Under the pieces are notes generated by a model. That model made no database searches. It saw nothing but the letters and a program-made list of their open reading frames with translations, and had not been told where the DNA came from. Positions 1 through 10,779 of a DNA stretch of 43,696 bases are shown here, in pieces; position 1 is the first letter of the stretch, and every line of letters begins with the position of its first letter. The position numbers and the translations under genes were made by a program. This stretch comes from Euprymna scolopes. Taxonomy: Eukaryota; Mollusca; Cephalopoda; Sepiida; Sepiolidae. The DNA is taken from assembly GCA_024364805.1 (NCBI GenBank), contig CM044501.1, positions 49,574,911-49,618,606 on the forward strand, given 5' to 3'.

Positions 1-255
1 TTATTAGCACGAAAGGTAAGTAACAAATCTAGTAGGTCACGAGTAAGATTTATTTCCTGGTAGGTAGCCTCGTTAAGGGAAGGAGAGTCACCAACTTTGA
101 GGCTGCAGTTGAACACTGGCCGAATCTTAGTGGTGGAGGTAGGGTCCGATTTCAGGACAGGCCTGTGCGGAATCCAGACAAACTCTCCGAACCGTTGAGG
201 AGGCACGAAGATCTCCTCTATAATTCCATCCCGTTCCTGCTGATGGAAAACCTTC
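1..255 (-). pseudogene. BEL/Pao reverse transcriptase, N-terminal part only
   Basis: On the minus strand this stretch reads with residues such as HRPVLKSD and KIRPVFNCSLK followed by SLNEA. These match the opening motifs of BEL/Pao reverse transcriptases (HPV..., RPVFD-S and SLND-type). The catalytic motifs would lie beyond the left edge of the window. It follows the protease region directly, as expected within one pol. Assignment to BEL/Pao rather than Gypsy rests on this spacing and on the RPVF signature. Confidence 0.7.
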
Positions 256-261
256 AAATAT

Positions 262-1401
262 TCATGATAAAGTTGCATCTTCTCCAATCTCTGCACGACG
301 TTCCAATATTCGCAGAGCCACTGCATGGTTGGAAGGAACATAAGAGATCTTATCGTCCTCCCATGGTAACTGAGCGTAATATTTGTTATCCTTAAATAAA
401 ATAGACTGTCGAAAGAGAGCAATCTTCTGTTCATCATAATTAGACCGTTCCTGTTCTTCAATACCCAGTGACTCTACACTGAATATCTTCTCCCAACCCC
501 TTTGTACATCACTTTCAGGGAAGAAATCACTTAGAGGGTCTTCATAGGTGCCCTGAGACTCCAGCACAAAACATAGGTGAGATGGGTTGACCTCAGCAGT
601 CGACGCAAGTACAGCATCGAAGGTAAGGCATTCTGAGTTCTTGTCCACAGAATGGTCAGTATGTAAAAACTGCTTTACTTCATCGAAGGGGACGAGTCCT
701 ATTGATGTCAAAAAGGCCTGTCCAAGCAAACAAGGAACTAATTGAAGGCTGCCTAAATGTTGAATAACATCCAGCCCAATTATTCCATGAATTGGAATAA
801 AATTTGTGCCTCTGTTAAATCTGGCGGCTAAGGGATATTTGAGGCGTTCAAATTCATTCCAAATAAAATCCAGATTCTCGATGTGTACCGAAATATCAAT
901 ATTTTCGTGTACCAACACCGTCAGGGAAAATGGACAACCAGATCCAATGCTAGCCTCCAATGCTACCTCTTTAAAACGCCTGTCGCAATCGCCAAGGATG
1001 GTAGTCAGCCTAATTTCACAATCATGTCCAATGGATTCCAAGTGACCGAGGGGGTTCAAGACCTTACTGGACAAATAAGTCCGTTCACTGCCTGTGTCCA
1101 ATAGACAGTTGACGGAAACACTTTTATCACCCCTACCAAAGGTAACACACAAAACAGGGAGAAGACTCGATAATTTTCCACCACGAATGCTATAGGCGGA
1201 GTTGGACTGAATAGAGGAATCTCTCCGTGAAGTACCGGATTTAGGTCCTGAAGGTACATTCCCTAAGCCCCCCCCCCGCATAGTGTTACAAGCTGAGCCA
1301 GGGACCTTATCCCCCTTAATAAGGAGATGTTTTACCGCTTCCTTAGTATCTCTCAGAATTGATGACAAGGTGGGGATTCTTCTACCTGAAATTAATATCA
1401 A
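262..1401 (-). pseudogene. BEL/Pao aspartic protease region of pol
   Basis: This 379-residue minus-strand frame carries an aspartic protease region. Around residues 90-112 it reads CLLDTGSERTYLS, the D-T/S-G active-site pattern of retroviral-type proteases (peptidase A17-like). Further on, HGIIGLDVIQHLG matches the second conserved block (I-G-x-D) of BEL/Pao proteases. The C-terminal third, with LPWEDD and the pattern NHAVALRILE, is the linker that precedes the reverse transcriptase in Pao polyproteins. In the living element the protease would cut the Gag-Pol polyprotein in the particle. It lies downstream of Gag and upstream of the reverse transcriptase start at 1-255. Confidence 0.85.
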
Positions 1402-1569
1402 CTCCCCCTTGACCTCCTTGGGGAATTTTTCTCAGAGAATCTTGGCCATAAGCCGAGCCCCAGAAGAAAGGTCGTTTGAAACGAACAGTTGAAGGAGCCC
1501 TCCAACTCAGCCAATAGGGAGGCTACTTTGGATATGTAGTTAGCCAGGGCAGTAACGGATCTGTCCTGT

Positions 1570-2301
1570 TTACAGGAAAAAATCTAATATGTCTTGGAAG
1601 ATATTATCTATTATTTCATCTTCATCGAAGTACTCGCTCTTCAGGACCGAAAGAGCCACCTTATAATTTCTGTTGCTGATGGAAAGATGATTAATCAACA
1701 ATAGGGGTTGGCCAAACAGTGAACACTTCAAAAAATTCAGTCTTTCGGCATTATTGGCCATGCCACCTACACAATTCTCAAAACGCGACAAGAATTCCTT
1801 GAAGCTCATAGGGTTAGATTGCATGTCCAATCCATCCACGGTGGGTCCCGTGATCTGAATTTGAGGTGGTTTTACAGTAAATGAGGCCCCAACTCTTCCA
1901 ACTCCTGTGGAACATGGAAGACTCAGAGAGTCCATGGCCACTGGGAGGAGCTTTAACTCAAGATGTTCTAGTTCTCTTCGGAATCTCAGGGTGTGTGCAA
2001 GAGACTCCCTCTCAATTTGAATCCAATCCTCTTCCTCAGAAGATTGAAGTTGGATTTTACTAACACATATGTCTACTTCAGTCAAATATTCTTTCACCGA
2101 TTTCTGCAGTGCAGAGAAGGATTTAACAGAGAGTTCATCCTCCAGATTGGCCATCTCCAGAATCGTTCGGATTTTAGTCCAAAGAAGAGAAATTCTTTTC
2201 CTTAAATCTGGTTGACTCACATCCATATTAGTATGGGGTTTCTTTTGCAAATATGTGAAAAAATTAATTTCAAGCAAAGAATCAATGACGGCTGAGATCA
2301 A
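1570..2301 (-). pseudogene. BEL/Pao Gag-like protein (DUF1759-type)
   Basis: This 243-residue minus-strand frame has a helical, charged N-terminal half (residues about 25-110, probably coiled coil). It is followed by a block reading FKEFLSRFENCVGG, RLNFLKCSLFGQPL and YKVALSVLKSEYFDEDEI. That block is characteristic of the Gag-like DUF1759 domain of Pao elements, in which short folded segments precede a zinc knuckle. Gag would form the particle that packages element RNA. The start could be the first methionine or the later one at MDVSQPDL (residue 26); nothing decides between them. It sits just upstream of the protease frame on the same strand. Confidence 0.75.
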
Positions 2302-2309
2302 GAAGGGAG

Positions 2310-2620
2310 CAATGCACTTACCTTAGGTTGCGAAAGAATTGCCCCCTTCCGCGACGTAACCGTCTTGTAGTATTTTCGCCAGACGAAAGTGGAAAAGATT
2401 TACTTTCAATCGCCGGCAACTGAATCAATTTGTGGTGAAGAAAAAAAAAGAGAGAGAAGACAAAGGAATCTCCCCTCTTATATAATGGAAGGATCAGTTG
2501 ATTAACTATCACGTGATCCGGAGCACAAAATAAAACTTTAAAAGGGTGAATAACAACAACAATTCTTCTTGGTATTCAAGGTAAGTGCACGCCGACCCTT
2601 CTCTACTCGAGCAATCATTA
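2310..2620 (-). promoter_or_regulatory. Possible leader or 5' LTR of the BEL/Pao element
   Basis: Upstream of Gag on the minus strand there is a TATATAAG box at 2477-2485, followed by a pyrimidine-rich stretch. A strong splice-donor-like AAGGTAAGTG lies at 2315-2324, shortly before the Gag start. This fits a promoter and leader, but I cannot fix the LTR boundaries because the partner LTR is not in the window. An identical 12-base string occurs on the plus strand at 2578-2589, making a short inverted pair. Confidence 0.35.
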
Positions 2621-2632
2621 ATCCTTTTTTTC

Positions 2633-2636
<4 letters not shown>

Positions 2637-2690
<54 letters not shown>
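2637..2690. repeat. (TA)n microsatellite
   Basis: A pure TA run of about 27 units just upstream of the BEL/Pao leader. Apparent Tyr-Ile reading frames across it are artefacts. Confidence 0.97.
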
Positions 2691-2693
<3 letters not shown>

Positions 2694-4080
2694 TGATGCC
2701 GTATAATAATATCAGCGATCCGCCGATTGGTTCAACTTCAATTACCATTAGTTTCGTCTGCCACAATTAAGTATAAAAAAGTCAGTAAAAAAAAGTTCTT
2801 AGATGTTTTGATGCCTGCCTATACATGAGTTCGTCACATTTATATTAGAAATGGTGCTAAACTTCAGTAGTATATTCATCGTGCGATGTGAAGATTTAAA
2901 TGATGTTTTGTTTTTAGTTACTATTATGCCGTCATAGACATTCATGGCGTGTTTATATATCTTAACAAATAATTTTGCATAGAAAACTCAAGAAGCGTTA
3001 CATTTAGAGCAAATTCTAGCTTCCAATTAAACTGTATGTTCAGTATTTCGTCTATCTGATGTTTTAGACAAATTTAATGATCGGGAGTACTGTCAGGTAA
3101 TTTTAGTTAGAACCATTTGTTAAAGAACGTATACAAAGGCTAAGTGTAGAGTTGTTATTCCAGATACAAAAACTCTTTCCAGGACATTTACTGATTCAAA
3201 TGTATATAATAGTCAGCGGTTAATTTTGCAACACATAAACTATACTGCTTACTACTACGTAGATTTTCTTCTATATTATCGATTCAAATAACGTGTTACT
3301 GAAACAATTAAATTGATCAATCGGTACTAAGATGCAGATTCATATCATACATGTTAAATATTAAATTTCTAAGGAGATGAAATTCATTCATATAAGAATT
3401 ATTATAAATATATAACATAATTTACACATAAATTTAAAGGGACTAACCCTAATATTCCTTAAAATTATTTCAGTATAAAGCAAGTTCTAGCCACATATAA
3501 TAAAAAAAATAATGGCTGTAGTGTTTGTTTTATAATATTTCAATGAACTAGAAAGACCCAGAGTAGATTAGCAGAGTTAGTAATAAATGAAAACAAAGTA
3601 AAGAAAGTATCTCCAGCGCGTCAATCTGCATGCCACGATATAGGTATAGCTAGCAACGAAGTGAGTGTAAGAAAAAGTAAGAAGCGGACACTAGCCGCTC
3701 TTGGCTTTAATCGCTTAGTGTATGTTAATCATTTGCCAATGTATTATCACCTAATAATACCCACATCTAATTTGCAGGGTGTCCAGACATTCTATATTAC
3801 TGGCCGATCTTAGCAGTGGAGGTGACTGGTCAATAAGAGATTTCTATTTAATCACACGTCATTGGTCTGACTTTCCTGGTAAAAGTCCAATCTCGGCTTT
3901 TCAGATACAATGTTCGGGGTTGGATCATATCCACCATCAAGATAATAGCCGAGCAAACAATACTATACTTTTTATCCCGTTTAAACGGGCAAATGTTATA
4001 AGCTCTTGGCGTAGAATAAGCTCTTTATGGCGTATTAATTGTTGATTATGTTTAAATTGGTGCTCATTTTTATATTAAAT
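2691..4080. other. Unassigned AT-rich DNA
   Basis: No convincing coding region, RNA gene or known repeat. The GC-richer piece at 3770-4045 has an 88-codon open frame on the plus strand with no motif I recognise. It may be part of an unidentified dispersed repeat. Confidence 0.5.
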
Positions 4081-4290
4081 AAGGTTCACTATTAATTTCT
4101 ATTAGTTCTTAACAGTGCATCGAACATATACCATAATATTGAGTTCGCTGCACTTTGTCCTAAGAAGGGACTATAAATATTCAGCCAGATTGGCCAGTGG
4201 TTTTCGACAAGTAAAACGGACTGGCATACAGAAAAATTAAGAGAAATATAATATGGAAAGTGTATAGACGGGTCCGTACTCAACGCACAC

Positions 4291-4382
<92 letters not shown>

Positions 4383-4405
4383 GCGTGTGTGTGTGTGTGT
4401 GTGTA
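4291..4405. repeat. Compound (TA)n-(GT)n microsatellite
   Basis: About 43 TA units followed by a short (GT)n run at 4384-4404. The two together are a typical compound microsatellite. Confidence 0.97.
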
Positions 4406-5471
4406 ACACCACCCTGAGCTGGTCCACGTCGTATGAACGGACAAAAAAATGTGCACTAACCCTAAGTCTCGATTGCTACACTTTTAACTCTATCTAGTGG
4501 TGTACTCTTTTTATGTATCTATACATAAAATCTGAGGCCAACCTTGTCGCCCCATCACACGCCAACAGCACCATTTCCTCATCAGTCAGACCATCTACTA
4601 GCCTCTTCTTTTCAATTGTATGTAGCGATTCTTTTCAAACTTGTAGGATCTCATAGTCGGGTATGCTCATCCCGCATAGCGACCGTTCCTTAGTAATTTG
4701 TAATCCTACTGAGCATCGGTCCCTCACCTACTTACTAGCTTTAATCTACTTGGTTCGCTATCACTGGCTCTTGGAAGCCCATCATCTATCCATCTAATGT
4801 CTGACTACTACCCGACAACAAAACTATTTTTAACTTCGTGTAAAGTTAAATCTTAAAATTAAACAAAACACAGACAGAGCACAAAACTGAGCAATGTGTA
4901 AAAAGGAGATCGAAAGGAAATTTATCCCAATCCTGACTGTCCGCTCCTTGCTGCTGGTTGTTTTGTCGAGCTGGCCTATAGTCAATCGAATAAAAATCCG
5001 TAGTCTGGCTATGCTCCCAACGTCATTTAAAGAAGAAAAGGAGCCATATTTCCTTTTTTTCGCTCCCTTTTCTATTTTTTACTTTCTTTCCTTTTCTCTC
5101 TTTTTATTTTTGAACCAAAAATATTGTTGGAAAAATGTCTGTTAACGTCCGGTCTGAATTATGATATCTTACAAATCACGGTGCCAGTTATTTAAACTTT
5201 TTTTTTACTGAGACGGTTCTTTTTTATCATTCCTTTTTTTTTTTTTTAAAGAAAACGGTTTCATATACTTGAAAAGAAATGCTCGTGGTCACTCGTTCGT
5301 GTGAGATCCTGAGTTCACGCCACCATAAATATAACACTACCCGGAGCTCAGAACACGCAAAACATGCACGATCCTACATCTTTGTTGCAACACTGTTTAC
5401 TCCGGCCGGTTGTACATCGCTTGGATTCATGTTAAGTTCTCTTCTCACAATGGCTTGATCTGTGTCTTCAC
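4406..5471. other. Unassigned DNA
   Basis: Mixed-composition DNA with no supportable gene. The 83-codon frame at 4894-5145 is low in complexity (Phe/Leu-rich) and lacks motifs. Homopolymer T tracts near 5200-5250 do not mark a recognised element. Confidence 0.5.
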
Positions 5472-5605
5472 CAGGGTTGCGGAGTCGGAGTAGGAGTCGG
5501 AAGGAGTCGGAGGTTTTAGCTGGAGTTGGAGTGGGAGTCGGATTTCTAAGAGTACAAGGAGTCAGAGTTGAAGTCGGAATTTTTTATCCGACTCCGACTC
5601 CTTAA
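5472..5605. repeat. GGAGTC-rich repeat with CAGGGTTGC end
   Basis: It begins CAGGGTTGCGGAGTCGG, continues with many degenerate GGAGTC units, then switches to the reverse complement (GACTCC) near 5588-5603. GGAGTC-rich repeats with CAGGG-type ends resemble the ends of non-autonomous hAT-like elements, but no closing CCCTG end is visible, so this copy looks truncated. It directly abuts the 3' end of the following LINE. Confidence 0.5.
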
Positions 5606-5791
5606 TTCCAATGAATTTATTTTTTACATGGTTTTCCTGTTTGGTTTTACCATCTTTTTATTACATTTTCTAACCAAACAAGGAGCATTGCCATTTTGCT
5701 GTAGGGGGGCTGCTATCAGTGATCCAAGTTTCGGGGGTACTATGTAGGGAGTTTAGCAGCAAGATATGTCTGTTTACATTACACTGAACTG

Positions 5792-6370
5792 CTACATGTC
5801 AGTACTGTTGGGGAAGCAGGGAACAGGAAGATAATTCCGAAGTCTAGCAGTTCTAAGGTAGAAGCTATTAGAGTAGAAAGCTTTCTTACATCTGGGGATC
5901 TCTACTGTGTAGCGGTGGCACTTCGTTGCTTGTCGGATTTGTCGGGGGTATTTCCATCGCGGAGGTACTAGAGCTTGTAGTTCGTCAGAGCATCCACCAT
6001 TAAAATACTTGGAAAACAAGTAGAGTGATGCAGCATTTCGTCAATGGGACAGGGGCTGAAGCTTAGATAACTGTTCAAGACCTATCAGGTTGGCGACTCT
6101 CTTTTGAACACTGTCAAGGAGTGAGAGATTAGTAGCAGATGCACCAGCCGAAATGTGACAGCAGTACTCGATACATGGATGAATGGTGGCGTTGTAGAGG
6201 TACAGGATACTTTCAGGCGTAAGTAACTTTCTAGCACGATAGAGAGAGCCCACCTTCTTTGCAGCAGCCTTGGCAATGATCTCAATGTATTTATTCCAAC
6301 TCATGTTCCCTGTGAACGTTAAGCCAAGGAGTTTGAACGAATTACTTTCAGATAATGTATCTTTAGCCAT
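5792..6370 (-). pseudogene. LINE family 1 C-terminal region after reverse transcriptase
   Basis: Two overlapping minus-strand frames. The first (6041-6370) reads LLGLTFTGNMSWNKYI, IHPCIEYCCHISAGAS and SVQKRVANLIG, the conserved post-polymerase block of Jockey/CR1-like LINEs. The second (5792-6019) continues with YFNGGCSDELQALVPP, TVEIPRCKKAFYSNSF and RTARLRNYLP. This C-terminal block often accompanies the polymerase in mollusc and arthropod LINE proteins. One frameshift separates the two, near LQPLSH. The function of the block is not known precisely. Confidence 0.8.
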
Positions 6371-7157
6371 AGCTATTGGTGGTTGGTAAGGCTCCTTTAT
6401 TATTAAAGGAAACGAGGTTTGTCTTGGAAGCTTTGAACGTTATCATCCATTTCTGACCCCATTTCACTACAGAATGAAAGTCTTCCGCCAGGGTTTCCGC
6501 CATTGCCTTAGATATGTGATTATATGTTTTCTCCACGTGCCTGCTATAGAGCGTGATGTCATCGGCAAATATACCCATGTCAGAGAAAAATTTATCAGGT
6601 AAAGATCGATTCCTGAGGTATACCTGCATTTATATCATATTGTTTAGACGTACACCCATCGAGGACAACCGGGATTGTTCTCTCATTTAAGAATGATTTA
6701 ATTATGTTAATCATTCGTCCAGTAATACCATAGATTTTCTTTTCATGAGAAGACCATCGTGCCATACCCTGTCACAAACCTTAGATATATATAGGGCTTC
6801 TGCCTTCCCCTCCCCTGCCTTATCCAGTGCTTGGTATATATATTCAGAGATTACAGTTAAAATATATGCAGTAGAACGGGCTTTCCCCAATCCATATTGA
6901 TGGTCAAACAGAAATTTAGCAGCTGTAAGGTGGTGGACTAGAGCTTGATTAATTAAAGACTCAAATATTTTGGCGAAAAACGGGAGGAGGTTAATTGGAC
7001 AACAATTTAATGAGTCAGTTCGTTTGCCAGAGATTTTGTAAACTGGTACCACAGAAGCAGTATTCCAGCTGTCAGGAAAGCAAGATTCGTTAGGACATTT
7101 GTTAATGAGTTTAGATAAAACTGGAGCAACCTTAGCAGAGCATTTTCTTAATAGCAC
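6363..7157 (-). pseudogene. LINE family 1 reverse transcriptase fragments
   Basis: The upstream frame (6711-7157) shows CCPINLLPFFAKIFESLI (canonical YRPISLLP), then FLFDHQYGLGKARSTA (canonical QYGFR-RST) and ALYISKVCDRVWHDGLL. In the last motif the usual catalytic Asp (ALDISKAFD) reads Tyr. The downstream frame (6363-6629) holds the catalytic box FADDITLY and the following W-G-x-W-region (VVKWGQKWMITF). The sequence between the two frames, where GVPQGSIL should lie, is damaged. This copy cannot make an active polymerase. Confidence 0.85.
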
Positions 7158-7246
7158 AGCCAGGATGAGATCAGGTCCACATGCTTTTGAGGTTTCTAGT
7201 TTTTTTATGATATTATGTGCTTGAGAAGGGTTGATTTTCAGATCAT

Positions 7247-7549
7247 CTACGGAGGAAAATCATGGAGGGAATGGTTTAATGGGTCCAAGGTAGAGTTTGA
7301 GGGAAAATAACAGGCAAACACGTTAACCTTCTCAGTTGCTGTGCAAACAACCTCATGATTGTTGGATAGCGGGGGAATTACTGATTGCTCATTATTTACT
7401 ATACTCTTGTAGATTTTCCAGAAATCATGAGTTCCTAATTTCTGCGCTTCAATGTGTTTCCTGGTGGTTTCAGTATATTCACTCCTGGCTGTTGCTACTT
7501 CTTTCTTACAATTACTTCTAGCTTCTATATACTTTGTCTGTTTGTACAT
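7247..7549 (-). pseudogene. LINE family 1 linker between endonuclease and polymerase
   Basis: The minus-strand frame reads KHIEAQKLGTHDFWKIYKSI followed by NNHEVVCTATEKVNVFACYF. This matches the W-x-x-x and ATEKA-x-x-F-A-x-x-F pattern that precedes the reverse transcriptase in Jockey/CR1-like LINEs. A second frame at 7518-7829 carries the region just upstream (LAIESETPHGE, YRS). Both are remnants of the same protein in different frames. Confidence 0.7.
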
Positions 7550-7859
7550 GACTTATGCTAGATAAATCAACGGTATACATGTTGCCTCTGAGTAATGGCA
7601 GCTGCGCAAGTAGAAGTAAACCATTAGGGAGGGTGGGTTTTGCCATAGAACTTCCGTGTAGGGACATGTGCTTCAATTGCTGCTTTGAACCATTCAGTAG
7701 TCTCATTTGTACACTATTCTGCAGGAAGAGAAAAGATATTTCCCCATGGGGTGTCTCTGATTCGATCGCTAATGGCTTCCCAGTCAGCCTTATTTTAGTA
7801 TGTTGTCGTTTTGAGCAATGTCTCTTCAACTTGGGGTAGAGAGTTTAGAGTGATTCTAT

Positions 7860-8330
7860 CATTATCACAGCATGATCAGCATTCTTAAGTGGGCAATCAG
7901 CATTTGTTACACAATCCTCAGGATCACTTATTAGAAATAGATCTAGAAGTGAAGCTTGCTGGTCTTGGCGGTCTGGGAGTAATAATGAAACGCTATGTTG
8001 TAAATATAGTTTAAATCACATGAAGGCCTGGCCACCTGATTCTAGTTTAGATTCCCTAGACATGAGGAGGACGTTACAAATATAGACTCCAAGTCCATTC
8101 CTGTTAAAGAACTTACGACAAACTGGAAGATAACCAGGCATGTTAAAGATGTTAGAGGGGATGGAGAAGTGCAAGTTAGCTTCACTTAATGCTAACATAT
8201 CCGGAGAGTTTGCTAGAAGAAATGATTCTACATCATCTAAGTTAGTTCTAAGAGCTCGGATAAAATGTATAAAAGCAAGCCTTAAGGGAGTAGGCGTGAG
8301 TGTGTGTCTGGTTTGAACATTTTTTTGATT
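7860..8330 (-). pseudogene. LINE family 1 apurinic-type endonuclease, N-terminal and C-terminal remnants
   Basis: On the minus strand an AP-like endonuclease begins near 8320 and reads RTNLDDVESFLLANSPDML and LALSEANL, then GYLPVCRKFFNRNGLGVYI. These correspond to the N-terminal blocks of LINE endonucleases (E in the LALSE motif, then GY-x-x-x-R). The central half is missing. Near 7860-7960 the C-terminal SDH block appears as NADHAVI. In the family this nuclease nicks target DNA to start target-primed reverse transcription. Confidence 0.7.
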
Positions 8331-8399
8331 GAGTTATCATTTCCTTCTATTTAGTAGTTTAAGATCTAGATTGAAGTGCTAGGCAAAACGGACGTGCAC

Positions 8400-8755
8400 A
8401 GGTACTATCATGCAACATGAGTAGGCCATCAGCCTGCCCCTCATCCACAGGAATGTGTCCTTGGGAATGCCCACCAGAGATGAGTGCAGGGTGCCTTTCC
8501 ATGCATGGCATGGCACTACAAATTTCCCGATATTATACAACTGATGATAGAACAGCCGCTCTAAGCGCTATCAATACTGTCAGTTGGAAACCGCAATCAG
8601 CAAATGTCAAACCAGTATCCTCAAACCTGTCCGGCAGGATTGACCCAGTCTAATCATGTTAGCATATATGGTAAATAAGCACCCACAAGATGCCCAATTA
8701 TAGGATAAGGGAATTAGGCAAATGTAGGGGACGGCATTCATTGCCCTAGTCAGGA
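8400..8755 (-). repeat. LINE family 1 5' region, segment A
   Basis: Region upstream of the endonuclease. Its minus strand aligns with the plus strand of 13385-13720, sharing for example ACTGTCAGT, CATGGAAAGG and CCTAGTCAGGAA in matching order. It has no clear protein match, so it is either 5' UTR or a degenerate first reading frame. Confidence 0.6.
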
Positions 8756-8761
8756 ACCAAA

Positions 8762-8985
8762 CAGGGGAGAGAGGCCTCCTCATTCCTGGACGACAACCTC
8801 CTTAGAGCTGATGACTTTATCAAATAACCGGTTTATACACCTAAACTGCTTAAGGAATAGATAGGCTCTGCCTATCTATACTCCATATTCCTTCTTTGCC
8901 TATTAGCTAGGTGCAGAGGTGCGTCCACAAGGACTCATTAGAGACGCCCAGTGCTTAGCCATGTTTCCTGGTTTGTGGATTAGTG
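8762..8985 (+). repeat. LINE family 1 5' segment B, inverted in this copy
   Basis: It aligns in direct orientation with 13190-13405; the shared strings GATAGGCTCT and CTTCTTTGCCTATTAGC are diagnostic. Segment A aligns in the opposite orientation between the same two loci. Relative to the minus-strand LINE this end segment is therefore inverted. Both edges of the junction carry TTCCTG/CAGGAA, a short overlap. Confidence 0.6.
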
Positions 8986-10020
8986 ACTAATTGGAAAATT
9001 ATAGTATAACGGTTAGGGTACGTTTCAAAAGTGCTTTAGATGTTAGTTTGCAAGTAAAGATAATCAGCAGTACTTTATCCCATCTAATGAAAGAATGATA
9101 TAGTTGCTAGTTAATACAGATCACTTATAATCCGGGCACAAACTTTGGCTATTAGTTATCTATTTTATAGATATTCTATAGAGCATAAATATAGGGTAAG
9201 CTAATGCATCCCTTAGCAATATAAATCTATAGATGCTTAGTATTTATCGATTTTGAAATGGTCAGCCTACTAAAGTTTAGGACCGGAAGCTAACCCCTCC
9301 TCCCAAGGTACGTGCAAAGTATGTGATTTTATATCAGCTTGGGGAGAAGAGCAATTGATTTTTGTCTAGTTGAAACAGGAGAGATGATATAACTTACAAG
9401 AATACAGCAATAATATACAATATAGATATGCAGGGATTTGGGAAGGATTAAAGAGTATAAGGATTTTAATGTTTATCATGCAAAACAGACAGGAAGGCGT
9501 CTTGGAGGAATAAAAATTATCCCTTTAAAGCAGAAATTTAGAAATAACATTTGTGCCAGTTATTTTAGTAACATACATCAGTAGCAATATACATGTGGCC
9601 AGTATAGGCCTTATATTTAAACATTACACTTAGTCATAGAATGATAAATTATGATTTCCCAAAAGAGGGAAGCAGTATAAGTAAATAGCAGCATGAAAAT
9701 AGGTTTGGTGAATTAGCAATAATAAATTGCTTCCTAAGCAGTGGTTTGCAAATCTTGTCCGAACAGCTGTTTTCGTTTTGGTTGTGATGTCACACAAGAT
9801 ACAAGGAAAGTTCTGTCTTTGAGTGGGATCAATGTTGATTACATTGGATAACCATCGGATTGTAATCTGAAAGTTATCCAGTTACTGAATCAAATGAAAT
9901 TTGGCAATTGGATTAGTCCGGGATCAATCCGGAATTACAATCTTATCTCTCCCACCCCCCAAAAAACATAGGCATAAATGAATGAGAAGCAACCTATGGC
10001 ACTATAGCCCTTTATAGCTT
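8986..10020. other. Unassigned AT-rich DNA
   Basis: No gene seen. Near 9870-9945 there is an imperfect inverted pair around GGATTGTAATC and ATTACAATC, perhaps an edge of an unidentified element. Confidence 0.5.
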
Positions 10021-10344
10021 TTTCCTTTTTTTTACAAAGGAGTCACCACTTATCAAGGCCCAAAGTCACTCGGACGTAACGGATGTAGAGTGTGCCGAAG
10101 TCAATGGAACAATATCCTAGTAATCGTTAGTAATGGAAATTTGGTAAATTGTATTACTTAAGGTGATGGCTCATCAAGAATTTGTTTATGCTGGTATATA
10201 TGATCAAATTGTACTCAACTGGAAAGCAGACGAATGGAAGAGAGTTCCACAGGCGTGCAGTTCTAAGAAATAAGCTTTGTTCATGGAATCTACGTTTAGG
10301 ATTAGGCACAGAAAAAAAAGTGGGAGAAATTATTGATAGTGGTT

Positions 10345-10647
10345 TCAGATAGACGAGTGTCTTTCATGAACGTTTGGCGAGGGGCACCATAAATTGGAAC
10401 TCAGAAAACCACCTGCCATGAAAATAGTGACAGAGTAAAAACATGCTCGTAACGTCTCTTCTGTGGGAAAGAGGTTGCAGGAAAGAGAAAAGGACACTCC
10501 CACCAGGTTACGTAATCTATTTATAACTTTGTCGAAGCATGATAAGAGTTTTCCAGCAGCTCCTGGCCAGATGTGGCAACAGTACTCAATTTTCCAGCCC
10601 ATAAGCTTATCAAAACATAAAGCCTCCCCAAGAGGAGAGCCATTCAT
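10345..10647 (-). pseudogene. LINE family 2 C-terminal region
   Basis: The minus-strand frame shows IEYCCHIWPGAA, then LLSCFDKVINRLRNLVGVSF. This is the same conserved block as IEYCCHIS...LLDSVQKRVANLIG in family 1 and marks the region after the polymerase. The frame then drifts, because the following part does not keep the RTA-LWN block. Confidence 0.7.
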
Positions 10648-10779
10648 TTAAATTGATGCCAAATAGGAGATCAGAGCGTTGATTATATAAAGATAGACGC
10701 TTTTAGATACATTTAAACTAACCAGCCACCTCTTTCCCCATTGCACCACATGCTCCAAATCAGAGGAGAGAGAATCAGA

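Larger units (their letters stand above)
1..2620 (-). mobile_element. BEL/Pao LTR retrotransposon fossil, 5' part, cut by window edge
   Basis: A minus-strand LTR retrotransposon of the BEL/Pao group. In transcription order, from high to low coordinates, it shows a leader or possible LTR region, a Gag-like reading frame, an aspartic protease region and the beginning of a reverse transcriptase that runs off the left edge. Gag, protease, then reverse transcriptase is the usual BEL/Pao order. The remaining pol and the other LTR lie outside the window, so LTR comparison and dating are not possible here. The coding regions are still long and readable, which suggests a moderately young but broken copy. 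Confidence 0.85.
5600..8985 (-). mobile_element. LINE (non-LTR retrotransposon), family 1, copy A
   Basis: A minus-strand LINE of the Jockey/CR1 type. In transcription order it has a 5' region (8400-8985, part of it inverted), an endonuclease N-terminus, a reverse transcriptase and a long C-terminal region. The reading frame is broken several times and parts are missing: the middle of the endonuclease is shortened and the GVPQGS block of the reverse transcriptase is absent. Copy D (37155-40330) matches it over the 3' half, and a plus-strand fragment (13190-14094) matches its 5' part, so the family is repeated in this genome. Clade assignment beyond Jockey/CR1-like is inference. Confidence 0.85.

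Noticed and set aside
4092-4427. Open frame of 111 codons with Tyr-Ile and Thr-His runs
   Set aside because: It is a translation of the (TA)n and (GT)n microsatellites, not a gene. The same holds for frames at 2509-2770, 23126-23430, 33682-34018 and 42080-42307.
5280-5345. tRNA-like or SINE head (GAGTTCACGCC as a B box)
   Set aside because: No matching A box at the right distance, no cloverleaf, and no second copy in the window.
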